The notes: a model not told the origin generated them from the sequence alone. Counted from the first letter of the stretch, positions 15,800 through 24,488 are shown. The stretch: DNA of 33,383 nucleotides from an uncultured Lewinella sp. (GCA_913057785.1 CAJXPD010000100.1:1-33383); one strand, 5' to 3'. A program made the numbers and translations.

Positions 15800-16540
15800 C
15801 TATAGCTGATTCAATTTCCTGATGAATTCATTCTTGAATTTCCCACCTATTGGATAATTTTTATTGTTTAAGTGGACCTCCCCGGAAGTAATATCTATAC
15901 TATCTACGTACGGAATTTGTACGATATAATTTCTATGGATCTGAACGAATAATTGTGGTGCTAACTTTCGCTTGAGTTGCTTAAGGGAAGTCTTGACCGC
16001 ATATTTCTTTTGTGTAGTATTGAGAATGCTGTAGTTTCCTTCTGCCTCTATCACCACGATATCCAATAAGCGGACCCTGAAAAGTTTGTTGTTGCTTTTT
16101 ACAAAAAGGACATCGCTTGGCATGGCTCCATTCCGCCAACCCTGTACCAATTGCTTGGTCAGATGTTTGCGATGACTGTGAAAAAAGGCTATCTGAATGG
16201 TACTGTGTAGGTTAAGCTTGTCGAAGGGACGAAAAAGAAAACCATAGGGTTCTAGCCATTTGGCCCGTTCGAAACTCTCTTGGTCATTCTGCTCAGCTAG
16301 AAAGACCATAGGAATACGGGCTTCATGCAGCTTAGTCGCTTGGTCTAAATCTGCCGCTCTGCTTGCGGAGGAAAGACTGAAAAGGATTAGATCTGGAGTG
16401 TGGTTTTCGATGAGATGTAGCTTGACATCAGCGGATCGAACGGTTTTCACCTTACTGTACCCTAGGTCCTGTAGCATTGTTCCTGTCTCAGTCGCAAAAA
16501 GTGGATCGTCATGAACGATCAGAATATTCACTTCTGCCAT
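15800..16540 (-). CDS. LytTR-family DNA-binding regulator with degenerate receiver domain
   Basis: 246 residues. Residues 1 to about 120 have the fold pattern of a response-regulator receiver: NILIVHDDP keeps the acidic pair (Asp11, Asp12). The phosphoacceptor position is Ser55 instead of Asp (PDLILFSLS), the switch Thr/Ser is Ala (VFLAEQ), and the conserved Lys is Arg (FLFRPFD). Residues about 140-246 are a LytTR DNA-binding domain (LFVKSNNKLFRVRLLDIVVIEAEGNYS, VQIHRNYIVQIPYVDSI, PIGGKFKNEF). It should bind DNA as LytTR proteins do but cannot be controlled by ordinary Asp phosphorylation. No LytS-type kinase is adjacent. It sits between two surface-protein genes on the same strand, so it may regulate them; that is inference. 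Confidence 0.9.
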   Translation of the reverse strand: MAEVNILIVHDDPLFATETGTMLQDLGYSKVKTVRSADVKLHLIENHTPDLILFSLSSASRAADLDQATKLHEARIPMVFLAEQNDQESFERAKWLEPYGFLFRPFDKLNLHSTIQIAFFHSHRKHLTKQLVQGWRNGAMPSDVLFVKSNNKLFRVRLLDIVVIEAEGNYSILNTTQKKYAVKTSLKQLKRKLAPQLFVQIHRNYIVQIPYVDSIDITSGEVHLNNKNYPIGGKFKNEFIRKLNQL

Positions 16541-17176
16541 TTCAGGTTCTTCTTTAATAAGGAGTGAGTGTTGCTTTGATGTAATTCGTTTGGTTCTCCG
16601 GCAATCTTTGTGGTCGGGGAAGGGGTAGTTTTCACCAAATGGTCAGAACGACAAAGCCGTGAATCTCTACTTTTTTTCCGAGATAAACGATAGAGCCTTC
16701 TTATTTGGTGATAAAAGTCTGGATTTGGGGGGTAAAAGCTATTGGTTATTATGCCATTATCTAATATGTCAACTCCTCGGTCAAATTTGTGCTGTCTTAC
16801 ACTTTTAAATCAATAAAACGCCGGCAATAAAGGAATTATTAATTGCATACATTACCTAAATCTTCCGTATTTGTCTTTATGTGTATAAAAAAGACCTGAT
16901 ACGCAATATATCAGGTCCTTCTCTAATTTGGATCAATCCCCATTAGTAGAATCCTACCGCTGGGAATAGTTCCCCCTCTTAATATTTGATTTTTTAAGGA
17001 GAGAGATAACGACTTTTGGGGTCGAATCTCATCACTATGCACATTGACTACGATGGACAATAGTGATACTTCTCAATTCAAAATCGTACGTAATAGTAGG
17101 AGATTCGTTACAATTCTAATAGGCGAAGGTGAGGAAGAGAGAGTTGGACAGGGTAGAACCCGAAGAAAAGGTGTTA
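16541..17176. other. Gene-free region upstream of the LytTR gene
   Basis: No credible coding frame on either strand. It contains a leftward terminator-like hairpin at 16887-16917 and presumably the promoter of the LytTR gene, but no TAnnTTTG was found near its start. Confidence 0.45.
16887..16917 (-). terminator. Leftward hairpin and U-run
   Basis: GACCTGATA (16893-16901) and TATCAGGTC (16909-16917) form a perfect 9-bp stem with a 7-base loop. On the minus strand it is followed by six U (A-run 16887-16892). It would back up the terminator at 17177 and shield the LytTR gene from read-through. Confidence 0.75.
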
Positions 17177-17227
17177 AAGAAAAACCGTTCTTTCGGTCTC
17201 GGGCATAAAAAATGCAGAGACCAGAAC
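17177..17227 (-). terminator. Terminator of the 1,229-residue surface protein gene
   Basis: GTTCT...GGTCTC (17188-17200) pairs with GAGACC-AGAAC (17217-17227), with a 3-base bulge and a small inner GCAT/ATGC stem. On the minus strand it is followed by UUUUUCUUU. It begins about 40 bases after the stop at 17268. Confidence 0.7.
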
Positions 17228-17267
17228 TTAATCCAGCCTCTGCCTCCAAAAGGTCAACTAAGCTTTA

Positions 17268-20200
17268 TCACTCATATAAAATCAATTTTCTCGTTGCAGT
17301 ATGTTTACCAGCGGTCAGGGTATAGAATAAGGTACCCCGAGCTGCTAAATGCTCTTGATGTAAATCCACTTTATGGAAACCCGCTTTATAAAAGCGATCT
17401 ATACCATACAGTGCCTTACCGTTCAAATCAAAAACCTTGAGACTCACCCAATTATCATCTGGCAAATGGAACCCAATGGTCGTCATTTCATCAAACGGAT
17501 TGGGAATATTTTGCTCTAATCTAAAATCGTTCTGTTTATCTGCATCTGGCTTAAAGACTAGTCTCGGCACCTTCACTTCTCCTTCTTCCGTATAAGCCTC
17601 AGCGGGAGTAAGGTTTGAAGTTAAATGAATAGCATTCCGAATTTCAATCGCCTGTTTGGCGATCAATCGTACAACAAAGAGCATCAGTTCATCATCATCC
17701 CTTTCCTTCCCTATTCGATTCCAACTCACACTGAGTTCTCCTTGGTCCAAAAACCGCTTTCCTAGATTGGCTTCCTTCAAAAGTGTGCCTTTTACCTCTA
17801 GGATTTCCAACTCACTGGGGTTCCAGGATAAGGTAAATTGACTGCCAAGCCAATCTTTCAATGCCGTCGCCCTAAATGTCAAATTCCGTTCTTGTCCAGC
17901 TGCTAGGGTAGCATCAGTGGTTTCGATCTCAAGATGATCTTCGCTTCTGATTTGCAATGCCGGATCCTGCCATTGATTAGGGCTGGCATAAACATCTCCA
18001 ACCTTAATTGCGACAAAATCTTGCGCTTGCACATTCCCTTCCAGGTTGTTAATATTGATCACTTCTGGGAAGCTTTCTTCCCAGGGGTTCGCCGGATTTG
18101 GAAATGCATAATCTTTCGCCACGAATCTCCAGCTGTTATTGTGCTGAAATCTATCGTCTATCCCCAGAATCAATCGGCGGATATGTATTATATCCAAAGT
18201 GGTAATCGTTCCAGTCTGGTCTACATCAGCAGCTATTCTTTTATAAGGTCCATCCAAAGATTGCTCTCCCAGAATATGCTGCAGGATATAGATAATATCC
18301 AAAGTTGTGACGCCCTCTCTCACCCCTTCATCCGAATAGGGTTGGATGGTATAATCATACCCCTCTGGCAAATCCAAGAATGCATACTGGCCTTGTCCAT
18401 CCGTTTGTTGATCCAATTGCATTGGACCACTCAAACGCACTTCTACCAGATCGACCGGCCGTTCATCTTCTGTTTCTACTCCTCCTGCCAAATCGCCTTC
18501 CGGATCAGGGTAACACAACTCAAGATTGTCTTCTATCAACAAGTAGGTTTCACAGTAATCGTTATTACCATTGCTGTCCCAAGCATGTATTTCTACAATG
18601 ATGCTACCAGGGTCGTCACAAGTGACAACTAATCCTATATAGCTGGAGTTTGGGTACTCCCCTACTCTATTTATTGAATAAATGACCGGGCCATTGCAAT
18701 CCTGGACAGGACTGGCGATGAAGTCAGTAGCCCAGACTGAGGCGGCTCCCCAATCGGGATCCATATCTCCGTCGGCATCTGTGCCTTCTTCGACGGGTGA
18801 TAATTCAACTGCTAAACCATTGATACAAATCGGACTAGGAGCTTTGTTATCGACTAGCTCGAATAATATCAGGTCGACAGCAGTGTTACCACAACCATCT
18901 ATAGCCTTGATCAATAAAGCGTGCTGACCTTCAGGTAATGAAGTAGTGTAGATGTATTTGGATGGAGAACCGCTTATCTCAGCAGTAATCTCATTATCTT
19001 CTACGAACTCTGCTTGCGTAATGTTTCCATCTTGGTCAATATCTTCGATAAATTTATGTAAGAAAACAGCCTCAAGTCCTTCCTCCGCTGTGCAATCATC
19101 TGATACGCTAAATTCTATCTGTACCTCACCCTCACAGCTTGTACTATTCAGTATCTCAAAAACTGGATAAGGCTCCACATTAATCACGGGAGCTAAGGTA
19201 TCGTACACCTTTATGTGTTGGGTGTAAGACCAAAATCCGCGGCTATCAATGTCTCGAATTCTATCATTGGTAAGCCCATTGTCCAGTTGTCCTGTGATGG
19301 GATCTCGGGTGGCATCTATGTCGATCAAACTATTGATCCAATGTCCCTCCGGGTTAGTTAACCCATCACAAGTAGGGGCCTTGGTCCCTGCTGCAGGGTA
19401 TCCATCATGTGGATCGGCGCTAGCATCAAAGAAGGTTTCCCCATCCTTTACTATAACCCAAATGGCTTCATCCCCTCTCAGTCCATCACAATCTTCATCT
19501 CTTCCTACAACCACAGGAGGACTCTCCCCGTCGTATTCACACCAATTGATAACATGATAGGTTCTGAGGATTTTGTAACAGGCATCTCCAGAGGCTGAGA
19601 AGAATTCATCCTCCACACTTACTGCTAGCAGATCACAAGCGCCTTCTTCAAAGGCAATAGTATCTGGCTCCGGCACACCGCAAACCACCGCCTCATCGGC
19701 AGGAAAACGAATCTTATATTGAGGAGCAGGAAGCACGCTAATAGTTTGTTGGCAAAGATCATTTCCACCGCCAGCTTCTGCGCCTACAATTTGAAATCGT
19801 CTGGTAATGGTCCCTTCCATACATGATCCTACCGCTATGATAGGAGACAGTTCTTGCCAATTATCGGAACCACAATTATCACTTACTAGGGGTTCCCCAA
19901 ATAGATCAGCAAGTAAGGCTACTTGATTCGGATCAAAATCATAAGGCAAGTCTGCACAGGAAATGATCTTATCATGAGGAGGAAGACATTGACCAGGCGT
20001 TTTATCTTCGACTAGTACCTCCATCCAACAAACATTACTATTGTCTGCCCATTGAACCGTTTGATCACCACAGGTTATATAGTTAATCACATCGCCGGGG
20101 ACACCATTTCCATTGGCATCATCCCAAACCCGCAATTCAACTAAAACCCTTTGTCCGGCATCACAGCAATCAAGATATACTCGATCAGCCCAATTCGAAT

Positions 20201-20957
20201 AAGGAGCACTACTGCTCGAACAGCTAGGATTGTCATTACTGAACTGCCTTCTTACTTCCAACTTCAACGGAGCGCCACAATTATCTTCGCTTCCTTCATC
20301 AATATCATGCGCAAAAAGTTGGGCAAATCCGGCATCATTAAGGGAAAGATTCAGTTGATCTACACAAACGGCGACGGGTGCAATATCGTCCACCACCCAA
20401 AAGGCCTCCTCTATCTGGTGCGTATTCCCGCAGACATCTTTAATGGTAAAGCGAAACCGATGACATCCTACTGGAATTTGACTTACATATCGACTTGCAC
20501 CATTCGGGATACTAGCAAGCGTTGCTCCAGACTGTCCATGAGTTATCGTTGTGTGAAGACTCTGCAAGGCACAGGAACCTGACCAGTTGGGGTAAGGCAC
20601 TGAAAAAGCTGCAGTACAGTCGAATGGGCCCGTCGAAAAACTACGTAGATTGTTGTTTAGTTCCATGAACTGAGGCTCCCGAGACGGGAGCTCAGCCTTC
20701 ATAGGGATGACAAGTGTATACTGATCCATTCCGGACCAGGTATCTTTGAGAGCACTGGATATATCGTTCGGTGCGAGATGTGAGATCTGACCTACCTTCT
20801 CTGTAATAATTGTACGTGCCAATGCTTGCTTAGTCTCCATCGAAGACCCCAGGACCATAGGCACGTAAAATTGGCAGATTACCAGTAAATAAATGCACAA
20901 TACATCTGAACCTATACCCGGAGCACTATGGGGAATTGCCCGGAAAATTTGTTTCAT
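17268..20957 (-). CDS. Large T9SS surface protein with HYR-like, dockerin-like and cohesin-like domains
   Basis: 1,229 residues. A signal peptide spans about residues 18-38 (DVLCIYLLVICQFYVPMVLG). Residues about 110-820 are several Cys-rich HYR-like beta modules, with phrases such as VDDIAPVAVCVD (189-200), VEDKTPGQC, GTITRRFQIVG and FSVSDDC, and an EF-hand-like loop DIDQDGNITQAEF (639-651). A CnaB-like segment (about 822-875) leads to the dockerin-like part (880-990: GVTTLDIIYILQHILG, IAADVDQTGTITTLDIIHIRRLILG, NNSWRFV, VAIKVGDV). Residues about 1005-1135 resemble a cohesin (LTFRATALKDWLGSQFTLSWNPSELEI in short pieces, and DQGELSVSWN). Residues 1146-1229 are a T9SS type-A tail (LEQNIPNPFDEMTTIGF, LKVFDLNGKALY, GTLFYTL). 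It is an intact paralogue of the broken gene at 24489-33383. Confidence 0.88.
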   Translation of the reverse strand: MKQIFRAIPHSAPGIGSDVLCIYLLVICQFYVPMVLGSSMETKQALARTIITEKVGQISHLAPNDISSALKDTWSGMDQYTLVIPMKAELPSREPQFMELNNNLRSFSTGPFDCTAAFSVPYPNWSGSCALQSLHTTITHGQSGATLASIPNGASRYVSQIPVGCHRFRFTIKDVCGNTHQIEEAFWVVDDIAPVAVCVDQLNLSLNDAGFAQLFAHDIDEGSEDNCGAPLKLEVRRQFSNDNPSCSSSSAPYSNWADRVYLDCCDAGQRVLVELRVWDDANGNGVPGDVINYITCGDQTVQWADNSNVCWMEVLVEDKTPGQCLPPHDKIISCADLPYDFDPNQVALLADLFGEPLVSDNCGSDNWQELSPIIAVGSCMEGTITRRFQIVGAEAGGGNDLCQQTISVLPAPQYKIRFPADEAVVCGVPEPDTIAFEEGACDLLAVSVEDEFFSASGDACYKILRTYHVINWCEYDGESPPVVVGRDEDCDGLRGDEAIWVIVKDGETFFDASADPHDGYPAAGTKAPTCDGLTNPEGHWINSLIDIDATRDPITGQLDNGLTNDRIRDIDSRGFWSYTQHIKVYDTLAPVINVEPYPVFEILNSTSCEGEVQIEFSVSDDCTAEEGLEAVFLHKFIEDIDQDGNITQAEFVEDNEITAEISGSPSKYIYTTSLPEGQHALLIKAIDGCGNTAVDLILFELVDNKAPSPICINGLAVELSPVEEGTDADGDMDPDWGAASVWATDFIASPVQDCNGPVIYSINRVGEYPNSSYIGLVVTCDDPGSIIVEIHAWDSNGNNDYCETYLLIEDNLELCYPDPEGDLAGGVETEDERPVDLVEVRLSGPMQLDQQTDGQGQYAFLDLPEGYDYTIQPYSDEGVREGVTTLDIIYILQHILGEQSLDGPYKRIAADVDQTGTITTLDIIHIRRLILGIDDRFQHNNSWRFVAKDYAFPNPANPWEESFPEVININNLEGNVQAQDFVAIKVGDVYASPNQWQDPALQIRSEDHLEIETTDATLAAGQERNLTFRATALKDWLGSQFTLSWNPSELEILEVKGTLLKEANLGKRFLDQGELSVSWNRIGKERDDDELMLFVVRLIAKQAIEIRNAIHLTSNLTPAEAYTEEGEVKVPRLVFKPDADKQNDFRLEQNIPNPFDEMTTIGFHLPDDNWVSLKVFDLNGKALYGIDRFYKAGFHKVDLHQEHLAARGTLFYTLTAGKHTATRKLILYE

Positions 20958-21497
20958 GTATGTATAATTTGTGTTGTACTGGCTTGAGTTAGACCTTTTG
21001 TTAGACGTATGCTTAGTTACTGTTTACTGTAGCCCTACCATCTGAAAATGACAAATCAACTCGTAACTAACAGACTTACTAGCCGAAAGACGAATTGATA
21101 AGATCAACAGATACGGGACCTGTTAAGTATATAAAAGAAGAATTTTGGTAGTAGATAAGAATGTGTGCCTCTCAATGGTATTAATAGAACCTAAAGGTAA
21201 GGGCAATTTCGATATAAAACCCGGACAAAAATTGCATTTCACCCACCAGGTGAAAATGCCATAAACACAGTCTCAGAACAATTAAAACTTTAATTACCAG
21301 AATTTTAAACACATCAAAAAATTCACAAGAAACTTAGTCTCCTCGAATTATCAAGAGGTAAGGTCTTAGTAATGCTTAAGAATCCATTCAGAAATTGTCA
21401 AGAAAAGCTAGTAACGACAGCTTATGACTACAAATAGAAGGGAGGGAAAGCAATTAAATTACTTTTTGAATACTTCTAGATAGATACCCTTCACGCC
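20958..21497. other. AT-rich gene-free upstream region of the 1,229-residue gene
   Basis: No coding frame is convincing. A leftward terminator-like hairpin lies at 21226-21259. No TAnnTTTG element was found close to the gene start at 20957, so its promoter is not located. Confidence 0.45.
21226..21259 (-). terminator. Weak leftward hairpin and U-run
   Basis: GCATTTCACC (21234-21243) pairs with GGTGAAAATGC (21249-21259) with one bulged base. On the minus strand it is followed by AAUUUUUG. Confidence 0.45.
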
Positions 21498-21542
21498 AAA
21501 AAAAGTAAGGCCGATATCAGAGCAGACTTCCTGATACCGGCC
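21498..21542 (-). terminator. Terminator of the 210-nt RNA candidate
   Basis: GGCCGATATCAG (21509-21520) and CTGATACCGGCC (21531-21542) form a 12-bp stem with one mismatch and a 10-base loop. On the minus strand it is followed by a 7-base U-run (A-run 21498-21504). Confidence 0.7.
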
Positions 21543-21715
21543 ATTATCTTACCAGTGTTGTTCAAGGGGACGACTAACTTACCGTGTAATGGGCAAGTTG
21601 TAATCATAGAAATATTAGTGTCAGTATTGGGCGAACGTTAGAGTCGTCCGTACTGAACTTCAATGGTTGTGAAATTAAGAAGAGGGGAACATTAAGGTTT
21701 CCTAAACGTACAGCA
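21498..21715 (-). ncRNA. Candidate structured small RNA, about 210 nt, unrecognised
   Basis: A perfect minus-strand TAnnTTTG (TAAATTTG, 21723 to 21716) is followed by about 210 bases ending in a hairpin with a U-run (21498-21542). In between, GGACGACT (21568-21575) and AGTCGTCC (21642-21649) can form an 8-bp closing stem. Inside it, ACTTGCC/GGTAAGT forms a hairpin whose single irregular pair is G-U when read on the minus strand. No protein frame fits. The size resembles 6S RNA, but I do not recognise its signature. Transcription is inferred from these signals only. Confidence 0.45.
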
Positions 21716-21723
21716 CAAATTTA
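21716..21723 (-). promoter_or_regulatory. -7 element of the 210-nt RNA candidate
   Basis: On the minus strand the bases read TAAATTTG, a perfect TAnnTTTG. A TTTG further upstream is only 14 bases away, shorter than the usual spacing. Confidence 0.45.
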
Positions 21724-22069
21724 AGGTACCATACTATCAAAATCCAGGACAGTTTTCAATCTTTAAATACCGCAAGAACAGCAGTTTAACTAGCAATAAA
21801 TTCCATATAAAACTGATTTACAATTAGATACACAGTAATAAAACAAAATGCAAATTACATATTTTTTAATCGTATTTAATTTCTCTGGAGGCATTCAATG
21901 GAGAAAAGAATGACCTTGGCATCAACTTGCGACAAACGCAAGTTGAATTCAAGATGTAAATGGCCAGTAACTTACTAGCCCTTAGGTTTTTAAGGAAGTT
22001 TAAACGTAAAATGGTTTCATTAACTTTGGCTGAGTAGCTTAATTCCGGAGAATTAGTGTGGTGTAGGTC

Positions 22070-22103
22070 AAAAAATAAGACCACCCCGGGGGGTGGGGTG
22101 ATC
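22070..22103 (-). terminator. Terminator of the 310-nt RNA candidate
   Basis: GACCACCCC (22079-22087) and GGGGTGATC (22095-22103) form a 9-bp stem with one wobble that is a G-U pair on the minus strand. It is followed there by UUAUUUUUU. Confidence 0.75.
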
Positions 22104-22381
22104 TTGGATGCGTATTTGTTTCATGCGAAAAACGGGAGCGTGTAGCCGTAGCTACACTAATTTGTTAGTAGTAATCTTTAATTTTTTGGCGCCCCACCGA
22201 AGTGGGATTGACGGAAGCCTGTTAAAAAAGGGTACCTTTAATGGTTAGAACACGGTAACCCAAACACTGATGTTATTTTTTCGGTATCGGTTTGAAGGAA
22301 ATTTCTAATTTGCTAGAAATTTTTTAGTTGTGCAGCTTAGAAACGGTGTTATTTGGTAAGCCTCTCTTTTCACCGTTGTTG
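22070..22381 (-). ncRNA. Candidate structured small RNA, about 310 nt, unrecognised
   Basis: The minus strand shows, in order, a perfect -7 element TATATTTG (22392 to 22385); a hairpin at the predicted 5' end (AACGGTG/CACCGTT, 22377 to 22342); a 9-bp AT-rich hairpin (22322 to 22299); CCCAC-UUCG-GUGGG (22206 to 22193); GUGUAGC-UACG-GCUACAC (22157 to 22140); and a GC-rich hairpin followed by UUAUUUUUU (22103 to 22070). Both tetraloops are the very stable C(UNCG)G type only on this strand, which supports minus-strand RNA. No protein frame fits. I checked for tmRNA 3' end, RNase P consensus boxes and tRNA T-arms and saw none. Confidence 0.5.
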
Positions 22382-22384
22382 ACA

Positions 22385-22392
22385 CAAATATA
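22385..22392 (-). promoter_or_regulatory. -7 element of the 310-nt RNA candidate
   Basis: On the minus strand the bases read TATATTTG, a perfect TAnnTTTG. It lies 8 bases before the first stem of the 5' hairpin. No good -33 box was seen. Confidence 0.5.
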
Positions 22393-22705
22393 TTTCTAGA
22401 TTTTAATATAACCATGGACATTTTACCGATCGCAACACACCAATAAAGGAGAGATATTAATCAATCAATAAACCATAAACCCCTAACTAATAAATACTTG
22501 TATTATTCAAAACTTAAAATAAAAAGGAACTCAACTCTTAAAAATTTGACAAAAATGAATATTTTTTCTTTTTGTATGTTATAAGTTACTTCCACCTCTG
22601 GTTTATGATTCAAACCAAAAACAAATCGAGGGAACAAAAACAATCAACAACTCTTTTCCTTTTAACTCGTAGTACTAAATAACTGGTTCTAAAATAAAGT
22701 GGTAT
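22393..22705. other. AT-rich region upstream of the histidine kinase
   Basis: About 310 bases, very AT-rich, with no coding frame. It presumably holds the kinase promoter, but no TAnnTTTG was found on the plus strand. Confidence 0.45.
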
Positions 22706-24424
22706 ATGCTTTCTAGCATTTCAAAACTTGCCAATACAGGAGTGCTTCCGGAGTACGATGAGTTACATCGGCTAAGGATTAGGTTATTCAATTTTGATCT
22801 AATATTGGGAATTGGTTTGCCACTAATTGCGCTTTCCATTGCGGTAGGTGCTGGAGTCGCCGATTTATCCTCTTATATAACCATATTTTTCTTTGTGGGT
22901 CTTTGTGCCTTTACACTGTACCTGAACAGTAGGCATTTACATGATACCGCTGCCTTGCTCTTTTTGAGTTTTTGTATCGCAGGCATTACGGTTGTCAGCT
23001 TGGTTTTTGGCAAGGAAGCGCAGGTCCATTTTTATTTATTGTCGATCAGTGCTAGCTCTTTCATCTACCAAATCAGCAACCGGGTTACCGCCTGGTTTTT
23101 CTTTGCCCTGCAATTGTTCTGTTTCTTGTTTCTATACTATTGGCCCTCTAATCCACTTTTCGAATGGAGTACAGAACGAATTCAGATCGTTGCCCAATCC
23201 AATATCACGATCGCCATACTTTTTTTTGGTAGCAAGCTCATCGTATTTGCCCAGATGTTTTTGCAACTCTTACGGCAATTACAAGACTCCAATGCTCTCA
23301 TATCTACAACCTTAGAGAGTACTGCCGATGGCATTTTTGCCTTCGACCTAGATAATAGGATCACTCGCTACAATCAGAAATTTGTAGATATGTGGCAGAT
23401 TCCTCAACATCTGATGGACACTGCTGACCGTATGTTGGTAGCCGAATATGCTCAATCCATGTTGATACATCGTGATACCTTCATGGAGAGTGTAGCCCGC
23501 TTTTCAAGTGATCCAGAAATCATAAAATTTGACATCCTATATTTCCGGGATGGGCGCACAATAGAAAGGTACAGTCAGCCGCAATGGATCAATGATGAAA
23601 TTGTCGGAAGGGTGATCTCTTTTCGAGATATTTCCGATAAGATGGAGCAGGCCAAGATTATCCAAGAGAACGTAAGCCTGTTGAATCAGAAGAACCAGGA
23701 ACTAGAAAAATACATAGAATCGAACCTGCAGTTGGAGAACTTTGCTTACATGGCTTCTCATGACCTAAAGGCTCCAGTTAGAACCATTGTCAGCTTTTCT
23801 CAGCTCCTGCAAAGGTCTGCAGAAGCAAAACTCAACGAATCCGAAAAAGACTTCCTCTCCTTCATTATAGGTGCTACCAACAATATGCAACACCTGATTG
23901 AAGCCCTATTGACCTACGCACGTGTGAATACCCAGGAGCAGGTACTTACGGAAATTCCCATCAAGACTTTGATCGAAAACATACGAGGAGATTTACATAG
24001 CCTAATCGAAGAGAACAAAGCCCAAATAAAGGTCCATGGTATTCCGGCCAAGATTGCGGCGGACGAGACTAAGGTCCGGCGTCTTTTTCAGAATTTGATA
24101 CAAAATGCCATTAAGTTTCAGCGTAAAGATGTCGACCCGATGATCAAAATTGCGGGTGAGGACAAGCCTAACCATTGGCAGTTTAGTATCAGTGACAATG
24201 GGATCGGAATTGAATCAGAATTTCACGAAAAGATCTTTCTTCTCTTTAGGAAACTTCATAATCAAAAAGAATATCAAGGTACTGGAATTGGCTTGGCGCT
24301 CTGCAAAAAAATAGTAGAGCAACATGGCGGACGTATTTGGCTGGAATCTACCCCAGGGGAAGGAACTACTTTTTTCTTTACCATAAAAAAAGCTGAGCCG
24401 AACATAGTCGACTCAGCTTCTTAA
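22706..24424 (+). CDS. Membrane PAS sensor histidine kinase, orphan
   Basis: 572 residues. About six hydrophobic segments lie in residues 28-190 (for example LILGIGLPLIALSIAVGAG and FFFALQLFCFLFLYY). A PAS domain (about 195-315; ISTTLESTADGIFAFDLDNRITRYN) and a short coiled coil (about 312-342) lead to the kinase core. The H-box is FAYMASHDLKAPVRT with phospho-acceptor His352; the N-box is LFQNLIQNAIKF (460-471); the G1 box is DNGIGIE (497-503); and the G2 box is GTGIGLALCKKIVEQHGG (525-542). All ATP-binding motifs are intact. No receiver domain or response regulator is adjacent, so its partner lies elsewhere. The last 10 codons overlap a hairpin that ends the convergent surface-protein gene. 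The signal sensed is unknown. Confidence 0.93.
   Translation: MLSSISKLANTGVLPEYDELHRLRIRLFNFDLILGIGLPLIALSIAVGAGVADLSSYITIFFFVGLCAFTLYLNSRHLHDTAALLFLSFCIAGITVVSLVFGKEAQVHFYLLSISASSFIYQISNRVTAWFFFALQLFCFLFLYYWPSNPLFEWSTERIQIVAQSNITIAILFFGSKLIVFAQMFLQLLRQLQDSNALISTTLESTADGIFAFDLDNRITRYNQKFVDMWQIPQHLMDTADRMLVAEYAQSMLIHRDTFMESVARFSSDPEIIKFDILYFRDGRTIERYSQPQWINDEIVGRVISFRDISDKMEQAKIIQENVSLLNQKNQELEKYIESNLQLENFAYMASHDLKAPVRTIVSFSQLLQRSAEAKLNESEKDFLSFIIGATNNMQHLIEALLTYARVNTQEQVLTEIPIKTLIENIRGDLHSLIEENKAQIKVHGIPAKIAADETKVRRLFQNLIQNAIKFQRKDVDPMIKIAGEDKPNHWQFSISDNGIGIESEFHEKIFLLFRKLHNQKEYQGTGIGLALCKKIVEQHGGRIWLESTPGEGTTFFFTIKKAEPNIVDSAS
24385..24419 (-). terminator. Terminator of the giant surface-protein gene, inside the kinase 3' end
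   Basis: AAGCTGAG (24390-24397) and CTCAGCTT (24412-24419) form an 8-bp stem. On the minus strand it is followed by seven U (A-run 24385-24391). It lies wholly within the coding sequence of the convergent kinase, 70 bases after the stop of the gene at 24489. Confidence 0.65.
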
Positions 24425-24440
24425 AACCCTTCATAATACC

Positions 24441-24467
24441 AGTCTTCTCATTGAAGACTATGTTTTT
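24441..24467 (+). terminator. Terminator of the histidine kinase gene
   Basis: AGTCTTC (24441-24447), loop TCATT, GAAGACT (24453-24459), followed by ATGTTTTTA. It begins 17 bases after the kinase stop. Confidence 0.75.
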
Positions 24468-24488
24468 ATCATTGATGATCTTTTCTTA

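Noticed and set aside
17129..17440. 103-residue plus-strand open frame
   Set aside because: It runs antisense through a terminator into the end of a well-supported gene; no domain is recognisable.
21866..22084. 72-residue minus-strand open frame
   Set aside because: It begins inside the terminator hairpin of the RNA candidate, and its composition is not protein-like.
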